Assembly: GCF_003313505.1 (NCBI RefSeq)
Contig: NZ_QMHO01000006.1
Location: 173,206-237,205, forward strand
DNA from: Pedobacter nanyangensis
GTDB taxonomy: Bacteria > Bacteroidota > Bacteroidia > Sphingobacteriales > Sphingobacteriaceae
Length of the DNA: 64,000 bases
Reading direction: 5' to 3'
The notes under the pieces were generated by a model. That model was given only the letters and a program-made list of their open reading frames with translations. It searched no databases and was not told the origin of the DNA. The position numbers and the translations under genes are program-made. Positions 1 to 8,339 of the stretch are shown here, piece after piece (within the stretch, counting starts at the first letter, position 1; every line of letters starts with the position of its first letter).

Positions 1-1
1 T

Positions 2-694
2 ACCATTGCCAAAAACATGGACAACAGCGAAAAGGAATGTATGCTCTTTTTACCGCTATATGATGAACTGAAAAGCCTGGAAATTGGTACTGCCGAAGGC
101 AGTAAAATCGTGGGCATTGAAAACCCGTTCAGAAAAAAGATTGTGATTTATGGCTCCAGCATAGTGCATGGCGCAGCCGCAAGCAGGCCCGGCATGGCCT
201 ATCCTACCATGCTTTCCCGAAAAACAGGCCTATACTTTATGAACCTGGGCATTAGCGGCAATGCAAAAATGGAAAAAGCGGCCGCCAGAATGGTAAGCGA
301 TATAAAAGCCGATGCCTTCATTTTAGATTGTATTCCAAATCCATCGCCAGAACAAATTAAGGAAAGAGCCGAATATTTTGTTAAAACCATTAGGGAAAAA
401 CACCCCAAAGCACCTATCATCATAATCCAAACCATTATTAGGGAGCATAGCTATTTTGACTTAACCGTACAAAGTCATGTTAAAAAACAGAACGAAGAAA
501 TTACGGCGGCATTTAACCGTTTAAAAAATGCCGGAATGAAAGATATTTACCTCATTACCTCCGAAAAACTATTGGGTGACGACCATGATGCCACTACCGA
601 CGGGACCCATCCCAGCGATCTTGGTTTTTATAGAATGACGGAGCAACTGGCACCGAAAATCACCAACATCCTTGCTCAATACCTAATCAAATAA
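2..694 (+). CDS. SGNH/GDSL hydrolase, 5'-truncated by window edge
   Basis: The reading frame is open from base 2, so the gene starts outside the window; the ATG at 17 is internal or a late start. Numbered from that Met, Gly46-Ser47-Ser48 in YGSSIVHG is the block I nucleophile motif (Ser48), NLGISGN is block II, and Asp195-Gly-Thr-His198 is the block V DxxH pair. The family hydrolyses esters, often acetyl groups on carbohydrates. The sequence resembles the PF14606-type SGNH domain that normally follows an N-terminal beta-sandwich, which would be the missing part. It lies 137 bp before the glycoside-oxidation operon on the same strand and could deacylate its substrate. That link is inferred. 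Confidence 0.85.
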   Translation, partial: TIAKNMDNSEKECMLFLPLYDELKSLEIGTAEGSKIVGIENPFRKKIVIYGSSIVHGAAASRPGMAYPTMLSRKTGLYFMNLGISGNAKMEKAAARMVSDIKADAFILDCIPNPSPEQIKERAEYFVKTIREKHPKAPIIIIQTIIREHSYFDLTVQSHVKKQNEEITAAFNRLKNAGMKDIYLITSEKLLGDDHDATTDGTHPSDLGFYRMTEQLAPKITNILAQYLIK

Positions 695-831
695 GTGCTA
701 AAATAGTACGATTTGTTACCAACATTGTACCAAATTCATAACAGATATTGACTTACTAATTTTAAATCACTATAATTACCTAATTTTATATAGTGTAAAA
801 AACACACTTAGAACCAATATATACCAGTAAT

Positions 832-1416
832 ATGGACAGAAGAGAAGCACTCAGAAATGTAGCTATATTGTTAGGAACGGCTATTTCCGCTGGAACAACA
901 GACATCTTGTTCAGTAGCTACACCCTACCAGAAAGTGAAAAAAATGCGGTCAATTTTAGCGCAGAGCAGCTCAAAACGCTCACCGAAATAGCCGACGTCA
1001 TTATCCCTACCACCAAGTCATCTGGAGGAGCCAAAGCTGCGGGAGTTGGTAAATTTATACCAATGATGATCACCGATTGCTATCCGGCAAAACAACAGCA
1101 ATCTTTCTACAACGGACTGGCTGCTTTTGAGGCACGTACCAAAAAAACTTATGGCAAAAGTTTCGCCCTAATTCCACTGGCAGAGCGCAGGAAAATGCTA
1201 ACTACCCTGAGACAGGAAACCTTGGATCAAAAAACCAACAAAATCCCTGAAAAAGTTGACCTTGCTTATTTCTTTACTACCGTAAGAGACCTTACTTCTT
1301 TGGGATATTTTTCTTCAGAAATTGGCTGCACCAAAGCCCGCGAGTATGTGCTCATCCCAGGCAGTTACGATGGTGCCTACCCACTTAAACCAGGCCAAAA
1401 ATCTTGGGCAACCTAA
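832..1416 (+). CDS. Gluconate 2-dehydrogenase subunit 3-like protein, Tat signal
   Basis: A 194-residue protein with an N-terminal RR motif (MDRREALRN) followed by a hydrophobic Ala/Ile/Gly stretch, which is a probable twin-arginine signal. The rest matches the small (gamma) subunit of membrane or periplasmic flavoprotein sugar dehydrogenases (PF13618 type), with the typical LTEIADVIIPTT segment near residue 45. In this family the small subunit carries the Tat signal and takes the signal-less, cofactor-loaded GMC subunit across the membrane with it. The next gene is exactly such a GMC partner, 35 nt downstream. It opens the operon after a 137-bp AT-rich gap that should hold the promoter. No clear -7 box could be assigned there. 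Confidence 0.88.
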   Translation: MDRREALRNVAILLGTAISAGTTDILFSSYTLPESEKNAVNFSAEQLKTLTEIADVIIPTTKSSGGAKAAGVGKFIPMMITDCYPAKQQQSFYNGLAAFEARTKKTYGKSFALIPLAERRKMLTTLRQETLDQKTNKIPEKVDLAYFFTTVRDLTSLGYFSSEIGCTKAREYVLIPGSYDGAYPLKPGQKSWAT

Positions 1417-1451
1417 AAACCTCTTTTTTCCCTAAACAAAACACAAAAACA

Positions 1452-3155
1452 ATGAACTTAAATATAAATTTAAAAGCCGAAAACACTTATGATGCCATCG
1501 TAGTGGGTTCAGGTATCAGTGGTGGTTGGGCCGCTAAGGAACTTACCGAAAAGGGCTTGAAAGTATTGTTGCTCGAAAGAGGAATGAATATTGAACACAT
1601 CAAAGACTACGACTCTGCGATGAAAAACCCTTGGGACATTAAACACGCAGGAAGGCTGACCGAAGAAATGAAGAGAACCCATCCGGTGCAAAAAAGAGAT
1701 TACCCCTACAACGAAGCTACAGAGAAATGGTGGGTAAACGATCTGGAATGTCCATACACCGAAGTAAAAAGATTTGACTGGTACAGGGGCTTCCACGTAG
1801 GCGGAAAATCCCTCATGTGGGGCCGCCAAAGCTATCGTTTAGGCGATCTTAACTTTTCTGAAAATGCTAAAGACGGTTTCGGGAACGACTGGCCAATCCG
1901 ATATAAGGATTTATCCCCTTGGTACGATTACGTAGAGAAATTTGCGGGCATCAGCGGCCAAAACGAAGGCCTGCACGAAGTATTGCCCGATGGGCATTTC
2001 CTACCTCCAATGGACCTCAACATTGTGGAGAAATCCGTAAAAGAGAGCATCAAGCAAAAATGGGGCAACGAACGCCTATTGACCATTGGCCGTACCGCAA
2101 ACCTAACGGTGCCTCACAATGGCCGCGGCAGTTGTCAATACCGCAACTTGTGTAGTCGCGGCTGCCCATTTGGCGCTTATTTTAGCACGCAATCCTCTAC
2201 CCTACCAGCCGCAATGGATACGGGCAACCTTACCCTAAGGCCTTACTCCATTGTAAACCATATTATTTACGACAAAGACACCAAAAAGGCAAAAGGTGTA
2301 ATGGTAATTGATGCGTTAACCAACAAAACGATGGAGTTTTACTCGAAAATCATCTTTGTTAACGGCTCAACTTTAGGCACTACCTTTATTTTATTAAACT
2401 CCACTTCCGATGCCCATCCCAACGGTTTAGGAAATGCCAGCGGACAATTGGGCCATAACTTAATGGACCACCACTTCCGTTGTGGTGCCAATGGCGATTT
2501 CGATGGCTTTGATAAGTTTTACACCTATGGCCGACGCGCCAATGGTTTCTACGTGCCTCGTTTCAGAAACGTTGGAAAAGATAAACGCGATTACCTACGT
2601 GGCTTTGGCTACCAAGGCAGTGCATCCAGACAAAACTGGCAAAACGATATTGCCGAGCTATCATTTGGTGCCGATTTTAAGGAAAAAATGACCAGGCCAG
2701 GCAAATGGAGAATGGGATTTGGCGGTTTCGGCGAAATGTTGCCGTACTATGAAAACCGTGTGTATATCGATCATTCGAAAAAAGACAAATGGGGACAATC
2801 TGTACTGGCCATTGATTGCGAATACAAGGAGAATGAAAAGAAAATGCGTATTGATATGATGAATGATGCCGCCGAAATGCTGGAAGCTGCAGGGGCCAAA
2901 AACATCAAAACCTACGACAATGATTGTTATCCGGGTATGGCTATCCACGAAATGGGCACCGCCAGAATGGGCAAGGATCCAAAAACATCGGTGCTAAATG
3001 AATGGAACCAAGTACACGAAGTGAAAAATGTTTTTGTTACCGATGGTGCTTCAATGCCATCCATTGGCTGCCAAAATCCATCACTCACTTTTATGGCCCT
3101 AACCGCCCGCGCTGCTGATCACGCGGTTAACGAATTGAAAAAAGGAAACCTTTAA
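1452..3155 (+). CDS. GMC-family FAD oxidoreductase, probable glycoside 3-dehydrogenase large subunit
   Basis: 567 residues from the ATG at 1452; an in-frame ATG at 1404 overlaps the previous gene and is preceded by nothing useful. Residues 13-40 form the FAD-binding GSGISGG fold, HVGGKSLMWGR is the second GMC signature, and the C-terminal domain carries HEMGTARMG and the CQNPSLT active-site Asn region. Cys228, Cys234 and Cys238 have the C-x5-C-x3-C spacing that I recall for the 3Fe-4S cluster of bacterial FAD glucose dehydrogenase. No signal peptide is present, consistent with Tat co-export with the preceding small subunit. Likely reaction: oxidation of a sugar C3 hydroxyl with electrons passed to a cytochrome c. 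The exact substrate cannot be read from sequence. Confidence 0.88.
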   Translation: MNLNINLKAENTYDAIVVGSGISGGWAAKELTEKGLKVLLLERGMNIEHIKDYDSAMKNPWDIKHAGRLTEEMKRTHPVQKRDYPYNEATEKWWVNDLECPYTEVKRFDWYRGFHVGGKSLMWGRQSYRLGDLNFSENAKDGFGNDWPIRYKDLSPWYDYVEKFAGISGQNEGLHEVLPDGHFLPPMDLNIVEKSVKESIKQKWGNERLLTIGRTANLTVPHNGRGSCQYRNLCSRGCPFGAYFSTQSSTLPAAMDTGNLTLRPYSIVNHIIYDKDTKKAKGVMVIDALTNKTMEFYSKIIFVNGSTLGTTFILLNSTSDAHPNGLGNASGQLGHNLMDHHFRCGANGDFDGFDKFYTYGRRANGFYVPRFRNVGKDKRDYLRGFGYQGSASRQNWQNDIAELSFGADFKEKMTRPGKWRMGFGGFGEMLPYYENRVYIDHSKKDKWGQSVLAIDCEYKENEKKMRIDMMNDAAEMLEAAGAKNIKTYDNDCYPGMAIHEMGTARMGKDPKTSVLNEWNQVHEVKNVFVTDGASMPSIGCQNPSLTFMALTARAADHAVNELKKGNL

Positions 3156-3156
3156 T

Positions 3157-3238
3157 AAGTTTTAAGTAGTAGGTTATAAGTTTTAAGTTGAATCTGCCAA
3201 ATGCAACGTAAAACTTATTACTTATCACCTACAACCTT
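3157..3238. repeat. AT-rich imperfect palindrome in operon spacer
   Basis: The spacer before the Gfo/Idh gene contains TTATAAGTTTTAAGTT-like runs on one side and a partly complementary run ending CACCTACAACC on the other, giving an imperfect hairpin. Similar low-complexity runs fill the spacers at 5464-5513 and 8261-8339. Their role is unknown; they may be decayed copies of a small palindromic repeat. Confidence 0.4.
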
Positions 3239-3244
3239 CGAATT

Positions 3245-4402
3245 ATGAGACAAAAAATAAGAATGGGCATGATAGGTGGTGGCAAAGATGCGTTCATCGG
3301 CGCTGTACACCGCATTGCCGCCAATATGGACGGATTGATTGAGCTTTGCTGCGGCGCACTAAGTATCCATCCAGAAACTGCCATTGAATCGGGAAAGATG
3401 TTATTCCTCCCAGAAAACAGAACTTACCTGAGCTATGAAGAAATGATCAAAAAAGAAAGTGCACTCCCTGAAAATGAAAGGATTCACTTTGTGACTATTG
3501 TAACGCCCAACTTTGCCCACTTTGCCCCGGCAATGATGGCCCTAGAGCACGGCTTTAACGTAGTAATCGAAAAACCTATGACTTTAACTTTGGAAGAAGC
3601 CAAACAGCTGCAACAAAAAGTGGAAGAAACTGGACTTACCCTATGCCTTACCCACACCTATTCAGGCTATCCAATGGTAAAACAGGCCAAAGAAATGGTT
3701 AAAGAAGGTGCTTTAGGTAAGATCAGAAAAATCATTGTAGAATATCCTCAAGGTTGGTTAAGCACCTTGAGCGAAAGAGAGGGAAATGCCCAGGCCGCTT
3801 GGCGAACCGACCCTAAAAAATCGGGAAAAAGTGGTTGCATTGGCGACATTGGTACTCATGCGGCACATTTAGCAGAATATATTTCGGGACTAAAAATTAC
3901 TCAAATTTGTGCCGACTTAAATATTGTGGTAGAAGGAAGAACCATTGACGATGATGGCAACATCCTGCTGAAATTTGACAATGGTGCAAATGGCGTGCTA
4001 ATTGCCTCGCAAATAGCGGCGGGCGAAGAAAATGCCCTTAATATCAGAATTTATGGCGAAAAAGGTGGCTTGGAGTGGTTCCAGCACGAGCCTAATACCC
4101 TGCTGGTAAAATGGTTAAATAAACCTACCGAAATTTATAGGGCCGGGAGTGGCTATTTGGGCGATTTTGCCAAGCACAATACCCGTACCCCGGGAGGGCA
4201 TCCGGAGGGTTTGTTGGAGGCTTTTGCCAATATCTACAGAAATTTTGCCCTTACTTTAAACGCCAAGCTCAACAACGAACAACCTACCCCACAAATGTTG
4301 GATTTCCCTAACGTTTACGATGGTGTAAGAGGCATGGCACTCATTGAAAATGCCGTAGCATCGAGCGAGTCGACGCAAAAATGGCATGATTTTATAGTTT
4401 AG
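3245..4402 (+). CDS. Gfo/Idh/MocA-family NAD(P)-dependent sugar oxidoreductase (cytosolic)
   Basis: 385 residues, no signal peptide. The N-terminal Rossmann fold begins IRMGMIGGGKDAFIG, and the family EKPMT motif (catalytic Lys region) lies near residue 100. A GDIGTHAAHLAEY segment near residue 200 supplies the usual Asp and His of the C-terminal substrate domain. These enzymes oxidise or reduce sugar hydroxyls or 3-keto sugars with NAD(P). It ends 8 nt before the next TIM-barrel gene, so the two are surely co-transcribed and probably act in sequence on the imported sugar, for example reduction of the 3-keto group or conversion of an inositol-like compound. Specificity is not visible. Confidence 0.9.
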   Translation: MRQKIRMGMIGGGKDAFIGAVHRIAANMDGLIELCCGALSIHPETAIESGKMLFLPENRTYLSYEEMIKKESALPENERIHFVTIVTPNFAHFAPAMMALEHGFNVVIEKPMTLTLEEAKQLQQKVEETGLTLCLTHTYSGYPMVKQAKEMVKEGALGKIRKIIVEYPQGWLSTLSEREGNAQAAWRTDPKKSGKSGCIGDIGTHAAHLAEYISGLKITQICADLNIVVEGRTIDDDGNILLKFDNGANGVLIASQIAAGEENALNIRIYGEKGGLEWFQHEPNTLLVKWLNKPTEIYRAGSGYLGDFAKHNTRTPGGHPEGLLEAFANIYRNFALTLNAKLNNEQPTPQMLDFPNVYDGVRGMALIENAVASSESTQKWHDFIV

Positions 4403-4410
4403 TTAATACA

Positions 4411-5463
4411 ATGACAACAATACAAGGACCTGCAGTATTTTTAGCACAGTTTATCAGTGACCAAACCCCATTCAATTCGCTTGATTCGATTTGTAAATGG
4501 GCCGCTGATTTAGGTTTCAAAGGCATCCAAATGCCTACCTTGGACCCTAGGTTTATTGACTTGAAACTGGCCGCAGAAAGCAAAACCTACGCCGATGAAC
4601 TGAGCGGCAAGGTGGCTGCACATGGCCTAAAAATTACCGAGCTTTCCACGCATTTGCAGGGTCAGCTGGTAGCAGTTCACCCCGCGTACAACGAATTATT
4701 TGATGCCTTTGCGGCCCCTGAAGTTAAAAACAATCCCAAGGCACGTACGGAGTGGGCTGTACAGCAGCTTAAATATGCTGCAAAGGCTTCCCAAAACTTG
4801 GGATTAAATGCACATGCTACCTTTAGCGGCTCATTATTATGGCAATTTTTTCACCCTTGGCCACAACGTCCGGAGGGCCTCGTTGATGAAGCTTTTACCG
4901 AACTAGCTAAACGTTGGCTCCCTATCTTAAATGCGTTTGATGAGGCCGGTGTTGATGTTTGCTATGAAATCCATCCGGGAGAAGACCTGTTTGATGGCAT
5001 TACTTATGAGATGTTCCTGGACAAAGTGAACCAACATCCAAGGGCTTGCTTGCTATATGATCCATCGCACTTTGTGCTACAGCAACTGGACTATATTCAG
5101 TATATCGATCTTTACCACGAAAGAATCAAGGCCTTTCACGTCAAAGATGCCGAGTTTAATCCAACGGGAAGGCAAGGAACCTTTGGCGGCTACCAAAGCT
5201 GGGCCAACCGGGCAGGCCGCTATCGCTCACCAGGCGATGGCCAGGTAGATTTCAAAACCATTTTCAGCAAATTGGCACAGTACGATTTCAAGGGCTGGGC
5301 CGTTATGGAATGGGAATGTTGCATTAAAAACCAAGAAGATGGAGCGCGTGAAGGTGCTGCATTCATTCAAAAAAACATCATTAACGTTACCCAAAAAGCG
5401 TTTGACGATTTTGCCGCTTCTGGAAGCGACACCGCATTTAACAAAAAAATACTCGGCATTTAA
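4411..5463 (+). CDS. Sugar phosphate isomerase/epimerase family TIM-barrel protein (cytosolic)
   Basis: 350 residues without signal peptide. It has the xylose isomerase-like/AP-endonuclease-2 TIM barrel, with the metal-ligand strands visible as CYEIHPGEDL (Glu), LLYDPSHFV (Asp/His), KAFHVKDAEF (His/Asp) and a C-terminal VMEWE (Glu). Family members bind a divalent metal and catalyse aldose-ketose isomerisation or 2- or 3-epimerisation; many act on free sugars despite the family name. It is coupled to the preceding Gfo/Idh gene by an 8-nt gap and is a frequent partner of that family. A second, exported member of the family lies at 9569-10447. Confidence 0.9.
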   Translation: MTTIQGPAVFLAQFISDQTPFNSLDSICKWAADLGFKGIQMPTLDPRFIDLKLAAESKTYADELSGKVAAHGLKITELSTHLQGQLVAVHPAYNELFDAFAAPEVKNNPKARTEWAVQQLKYAAKASQNLGLNAHATFSGSLLWQFFHPWPQRPEGLVDEAFTELAKRWLPILNAFDEAGVDVCYEIHPGEDLFDGITYEMFLDKVNQHPRACLLYDPSHFVLQQLDYIQYIDLYHERIKAFHVKDAEFNPTGRQGTFGGYQSWANRAGRYRSPGDGQVDFKTIFSKLAQYDFKGWAVMEWECCIKNQEDGAREGAAFIQKNIINVTQKAFDDFAASGSDTAFNKKILGI

Positions 5464-5513
5464 GCTTTTAATTTTTGACTTTTAACTTAACACCCCCTAA
5501 TACAAAACACAAC

Positions 5514-5900
5514 ATGAAACGAACTTTTTTAATTCTTGGAGCTACCCTAATTTTCATGGCTTCATTTACCAGCGCACCTAAAGAGAACGAGCCAGCAGTA
5601 AACATCAACGGCAATCTTGCTCCAAAAATTGCCACGGCACAAATGAGCGGTGGCGAACTGTTGATCAATAAATCTGACTGTATAGGCTGCCACCACAAAA
5701 TCAATAAACTGATTGGGCCATCTTATACAGATATTGCTAAAAAATATCCAAGCAACGATAAAAACATTGCTTATTTAGCAGATAAAATCATCAAAGGCGG
5801 TTCAGGCGTTTGGGGAAAAATTCCCATGACCCCACACCCAAAAATTTCTGCAAATGATGCTAAACTCATGGCAAAGTATATCTTATCTTTAAAGAAATAA
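5514..5900 (+). CDS. Small periplasmic c-type cytochrome
   Basis: 128 residues from the ATG at 5514, which is followed by a clear signal peptide (Lys-Arg, then a hydrophobic stretch, then cleavage near residue 20). An earlier in-frame ATG at 5475 would add a non-signal extension, so it was rejected. Cys56-x-x-Cys59-His60 is the haem c attachment motif. A KIPMTPHP segment near residue 105 supplies the usual distal Met ligand. Single-haem cytochromes of this size accept electrons from periplasmic dehydrogenases. Its position inside the operon makes it the likely acceptor for the GMC/3Fe-4S enzyme, which has no cytochrome domain of its own. Confidence 0.9.
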   Translation: MKRTFLILGATLIFMASFTSAPKENEPAVNINGNLAPKIATAQMSGGELLINKSDCIGCHHKINKLIGPSYTDIAKKYPSNDKNIAYLADKIIKGGSGVWGKIPMTPHPKISANDAKLMAKYILSLKK

Positions 5901-6009
5901 AGATTTAAGGTCGTATGTTCCAAGTTTTAGCCGCTTTTTGATCTATAATTTAGCACATCCTCATGAATGAGTGAACCAATGAACTAAATAAACCAACCAA
6001 AACCAAAGT

Positions 6010-7458
6010 ATGAACCAAGACAATAACCAGAGCAGGCGTAACTTCTTAAAAATGGGGGCTGTAGCCACTGCTGCATTTACCATTGTGCCTCGTCATGTAC
6101 TAGGCGGCAAAGGCTTTTTAGCACCAAGCGACAGACTGATTGTGGCTGGCGTTGGCGTTGGAGGTAAAGGAGATAGCGATTTACGTTTGATACACGAAAG
6201 TGGCAAAGCCGAAATTGCTTACCTATGCGATGTGGACACTCGCCGGGCGGCAAACAGCGTAAAGCGTTTCCCAAAAGCTAAGTTTTATAAAGACTGGCGT
6301 GAGATGTATGACAAGGAGCACAAAAATTTTGATGCTGTTACCGTATCAACCCCTGATCATAACCATGCGATACAGACCTTAGCGGCCATGCAATTGCGCA
6401 AACACGTATATGTACAAAAGCCCCTGACCCACGACATTTACGAGGCCCGTATATTAACTGCCGCTGCAAAAAGATACAAGGTAGTTACGCAAATGGGCAA
6501 CCAAGGTGCCAGTAATGATGGCCCTCGTTTGTTACGCGAATGGTACGATGCCGGTTTAATTGGTGATGTACATACCATTTATGCCTGGACCGACAGGCCA
6601 GTTTGGCCTCAGGGCATTCCTTGGTCAAAAAACAAAGCTGAAGTTCCAAAAGAATTGGATTGGGATTTATGGTTGGGAACAGCCCCTAACAAAGATTATG
6701 TAGAGAAGTTGGTGCCTTTTAACTGGCGTGGTTGGTGGGACTATGGAACAGGTGCACTGGGCGATATGGGCTGCCATTTGCTTGAAGCGCCATTTAGCGT
6801 CCTTAACCTCAAATACGCCACAGAAGTAGAAGCCAGCGTAGGCTCTGTATATGTCGACGAGTTTAAACGTGGATATTTCCCGGAAAGCTGTCCGCCATCA
6901 AGCCATGTTACTTTAAAATTCCCTAAAACAGATAAAACGCAGGGCGATGTTACCGTACACTGGATGGATGGAGGCATACAGCCTACCCGACCTGATGAAT
7001 TAGGTGCTGATGAAGTTTTTGGCGATGGCGGCAATGGTACCCTGTTTATTGGCACCAAGGGCAAAATGATGGCCAACACTTATGGCGACAAAGCCAGGTT
7101 ATTGCCTCTCTCTAAAAATGAAAACCTTAACGTAGCACAAAAATTTGCCCGTGTACCTAATCAGGCAAATGGTCATTATGGCCAATGGGTAGAAGCTTGC
7201 ATTGCTGGCTATGGAAAAAAAGAACTGAGTTCTCCTTTTGAAATTGCAGGTCCGTTAACAGAGTGTTTATTGATGGCCAACTTGGCAATCAGGGCTGCGG
7301 ATATTCAGAGAATAAACGATAAAGGCAAAGTGAGCTTCCCGGGCAGGTACAGAAAATTATTATGGGATAACGATCAGATGAAAGTCACCAACTTCGACGA
7401 TGTAAACCAGTTTGTGAAGAGAGATTACCGTGAAGGTTGGAAATTAGGAGAGAAATAA
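6010..7458 (+). CDS. Tat-exported Gfo/Idh/MocA-family oxidoreductase
   Basis: 482 residues. The N terminus SRRNFLKMGAVATAAF is a textbook Tat signal, so this member folds with its nicotinamide cofactor and is then exported. The Rossmann motif is GVGVGGKG near residue 48, and the QKPL variant of the EKP motif lies near residue 137. The C-terminal domain contains GALGDMGCHLLE. Exported members of this family in Bacteroidetes keep NAD tightly bound and can act as periplasmic glycoside 3-dehydrogenases or hydratases; I recall related proteins beside DUF1080 genes in Bacteroides thetaiotaomicron. Here a DUF1080 gene follows directly. It may act on the same substrate as the GMC enzyme. Confidence 0.9.
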   Translation: MNQDNNQSRRNFLKMGAVATAAFTIVPRHVLGGKGFLAPSDRLIVAGVGVGGKGDSDLRLIHESGKAEIAYLCDVDTRRAANSVKRFPKAKFYKDWREMYDKEHKNFDAVTVSTPDHNHAIQTLAAMQLRKHVYVQKPLTHDIYEARILTAAAKRYKVVTQMGNQGASNDGPRLLREWYDAGLIGDVHTIYAWTDRPVWPQGIPWSKNKAEVPKELDWDLWLGTAPNKDYVEKLVPFNWRGWWDYGTGALGDMGCHLLEAPFSVLNLKYATEVEASVGSVYVDEFKRGYFPESCPPSSHVTLKFPKTDKTQGDVTVHWMDGGIQPTRPDELGADEVFGDGGNGTLFIGTKGKMMANTYGDKARLLPLSKNENLNVAQKFARVPNQANGHYGQWVEACIAGYGKKELSSPFEIAGPLTECLLMANLAIRAADIQRINDKGKVSFPGRYRKLLWDNDQMKVTNFDDVNQFVKRDYREGWKLGEK

Positions 7459-7488
7459 ACAATAAACTTGAACACCCCGCCTTTCAGG

Positions 7489-7543
7489 CACCCCTCAGAA
7501 AGAGGGGAATTTCACCACGCCATTCCCCTCTTTCTGAGGGGTG
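7489..7543. repeat. Perfect 22-bp inverted repeat with 11-nt loop in operon spacer
   Basis: Arms 7489-7510 and 7522-7543 are exact reverse complements, centred on CCCCTCAGAAAGAGGGG. Imperfect complementarity extends outward to about 7472 and 7560 (AACACCC on the left, GGGTGTT on the right). The RNA would form a very stable hairpin between the Gfo/Idh and DUF1080 coding regions. It has no T-run, so it is more like a mobile palindromic repeat or an mRNA-stability element than a terminator. Confidence 0.85.
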
Positions 7544-7579
7544 GTCGAAGACCGGGTGTTTAAATTCAAATATTACTCA

Positions 7580-8260
7580 ATGAAAAAAATACTAATAGCA
7601 GCCTTTATGGTAGCTACAATTAGCGCAAAAGCACAAAAGACCAAAGGTTTCATCCCACTTTTTGACGGCAAAACCACCAAAGGATGGCATACCTATGGAA
7701 AAGATTTCGTAGGCAAAGCCTGGAATGCCGAAGACGGTGTTTTACATTTCGACCCCAAGCTAAAAAATAAAGACGGTGGCGATTTGGTAACCGATAAAGA
7801 GTATGGCAACTTCCATTTAAAACTAGAATGGAAAGTAGCACCAAAGGCCAATAGCGGCATTATCTTTTTTGTACACGAAGACCCTGCCAAATACAAACAA
7901 ACCTATTTAACAGGGCCTGAAATGCAGGTGATTGACAACGATGGCCATGCTGATGGCAAAATCAACAAACACCGTGCTGGCGATTTGTACGACATGATCC
8001 AGAGCAAAAGCGAACCTGTTAAAGCGGTTGGCGAATGGAATTTGGCCGAAATCATCAGCAATAAGGGCAAACTAACCCTTAAACTAAATGGCAAAAAAGT
8101 AGTAGAAACCACCATGTGGGACGATAACTGGAAAAACCTGATTGCAGGTAGCAAATTTGCCAAATGGGAAGGCTTTGGCACCTACAAAACTGGCAAAATC
8201 GCTTTGCAGGACCATGGCGATGAAGTTTGGTTCCGCAACATTGAAATTAAAGAATTATAA
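7580..8260 (+). CDS. DUF1080 family 3-keto-disaccharide hydrolase, exported
   Basis: 226 residues from the ATG at 7580, which begins a good signal peptide (MKKILIAAFMVATISAKAQ). An upstream in-frame start at 7541 lies inside the palindromic repeat and was rejected. The FIPLFDGKTTKGWHTYGK opening and the GPEMQVIDNDGH segment are hallmarks of PF06439, a concanavalin-like sandwich. Pfam now names this family the 3-keto-disaccharide hydrolase domain: it cleaves glycosides after the 3-hydroxyl of the non-reducing sugar has been oxidised. That chemistry fits the two dehydrogenases upstream and ties the operon together. Confidence 0.92.
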   Translation: MKKILIAAFMVATISAKAQKTKGFIPLFDGKTTKGWHTYGKDFVGKAWNAEDGVLHFDPKLKNKDGGDLVTDKEYGNFHLKLEWKVAPKANSGIIFFVHEDPAKYKQTYLTGPEMQVIDNDGHADGKINKHRAGDLYDMIQSKSEPVKAVGEWNLAEIISNKGKLTLKLNGKKVVETTMWDDNWKNLIAGSKFAKWEGFGTYKTGKIALQDHGDEVWFRNIEIKEL

Positions 8261-8339
8261 AGCTTGAAGGTAAAGGGCGTTAGGTTAAAACTTAAACCCT
8301 ACACCTTATGCCATACCTTAAACCTTAACAAAACTAAAC

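Noticed and set aside
1404..1451. Earlier start for the GMC enzyme
   Set aside because: It overlaps the small-subunit gene, and the sequence before Met at 1452 has no family similarity.
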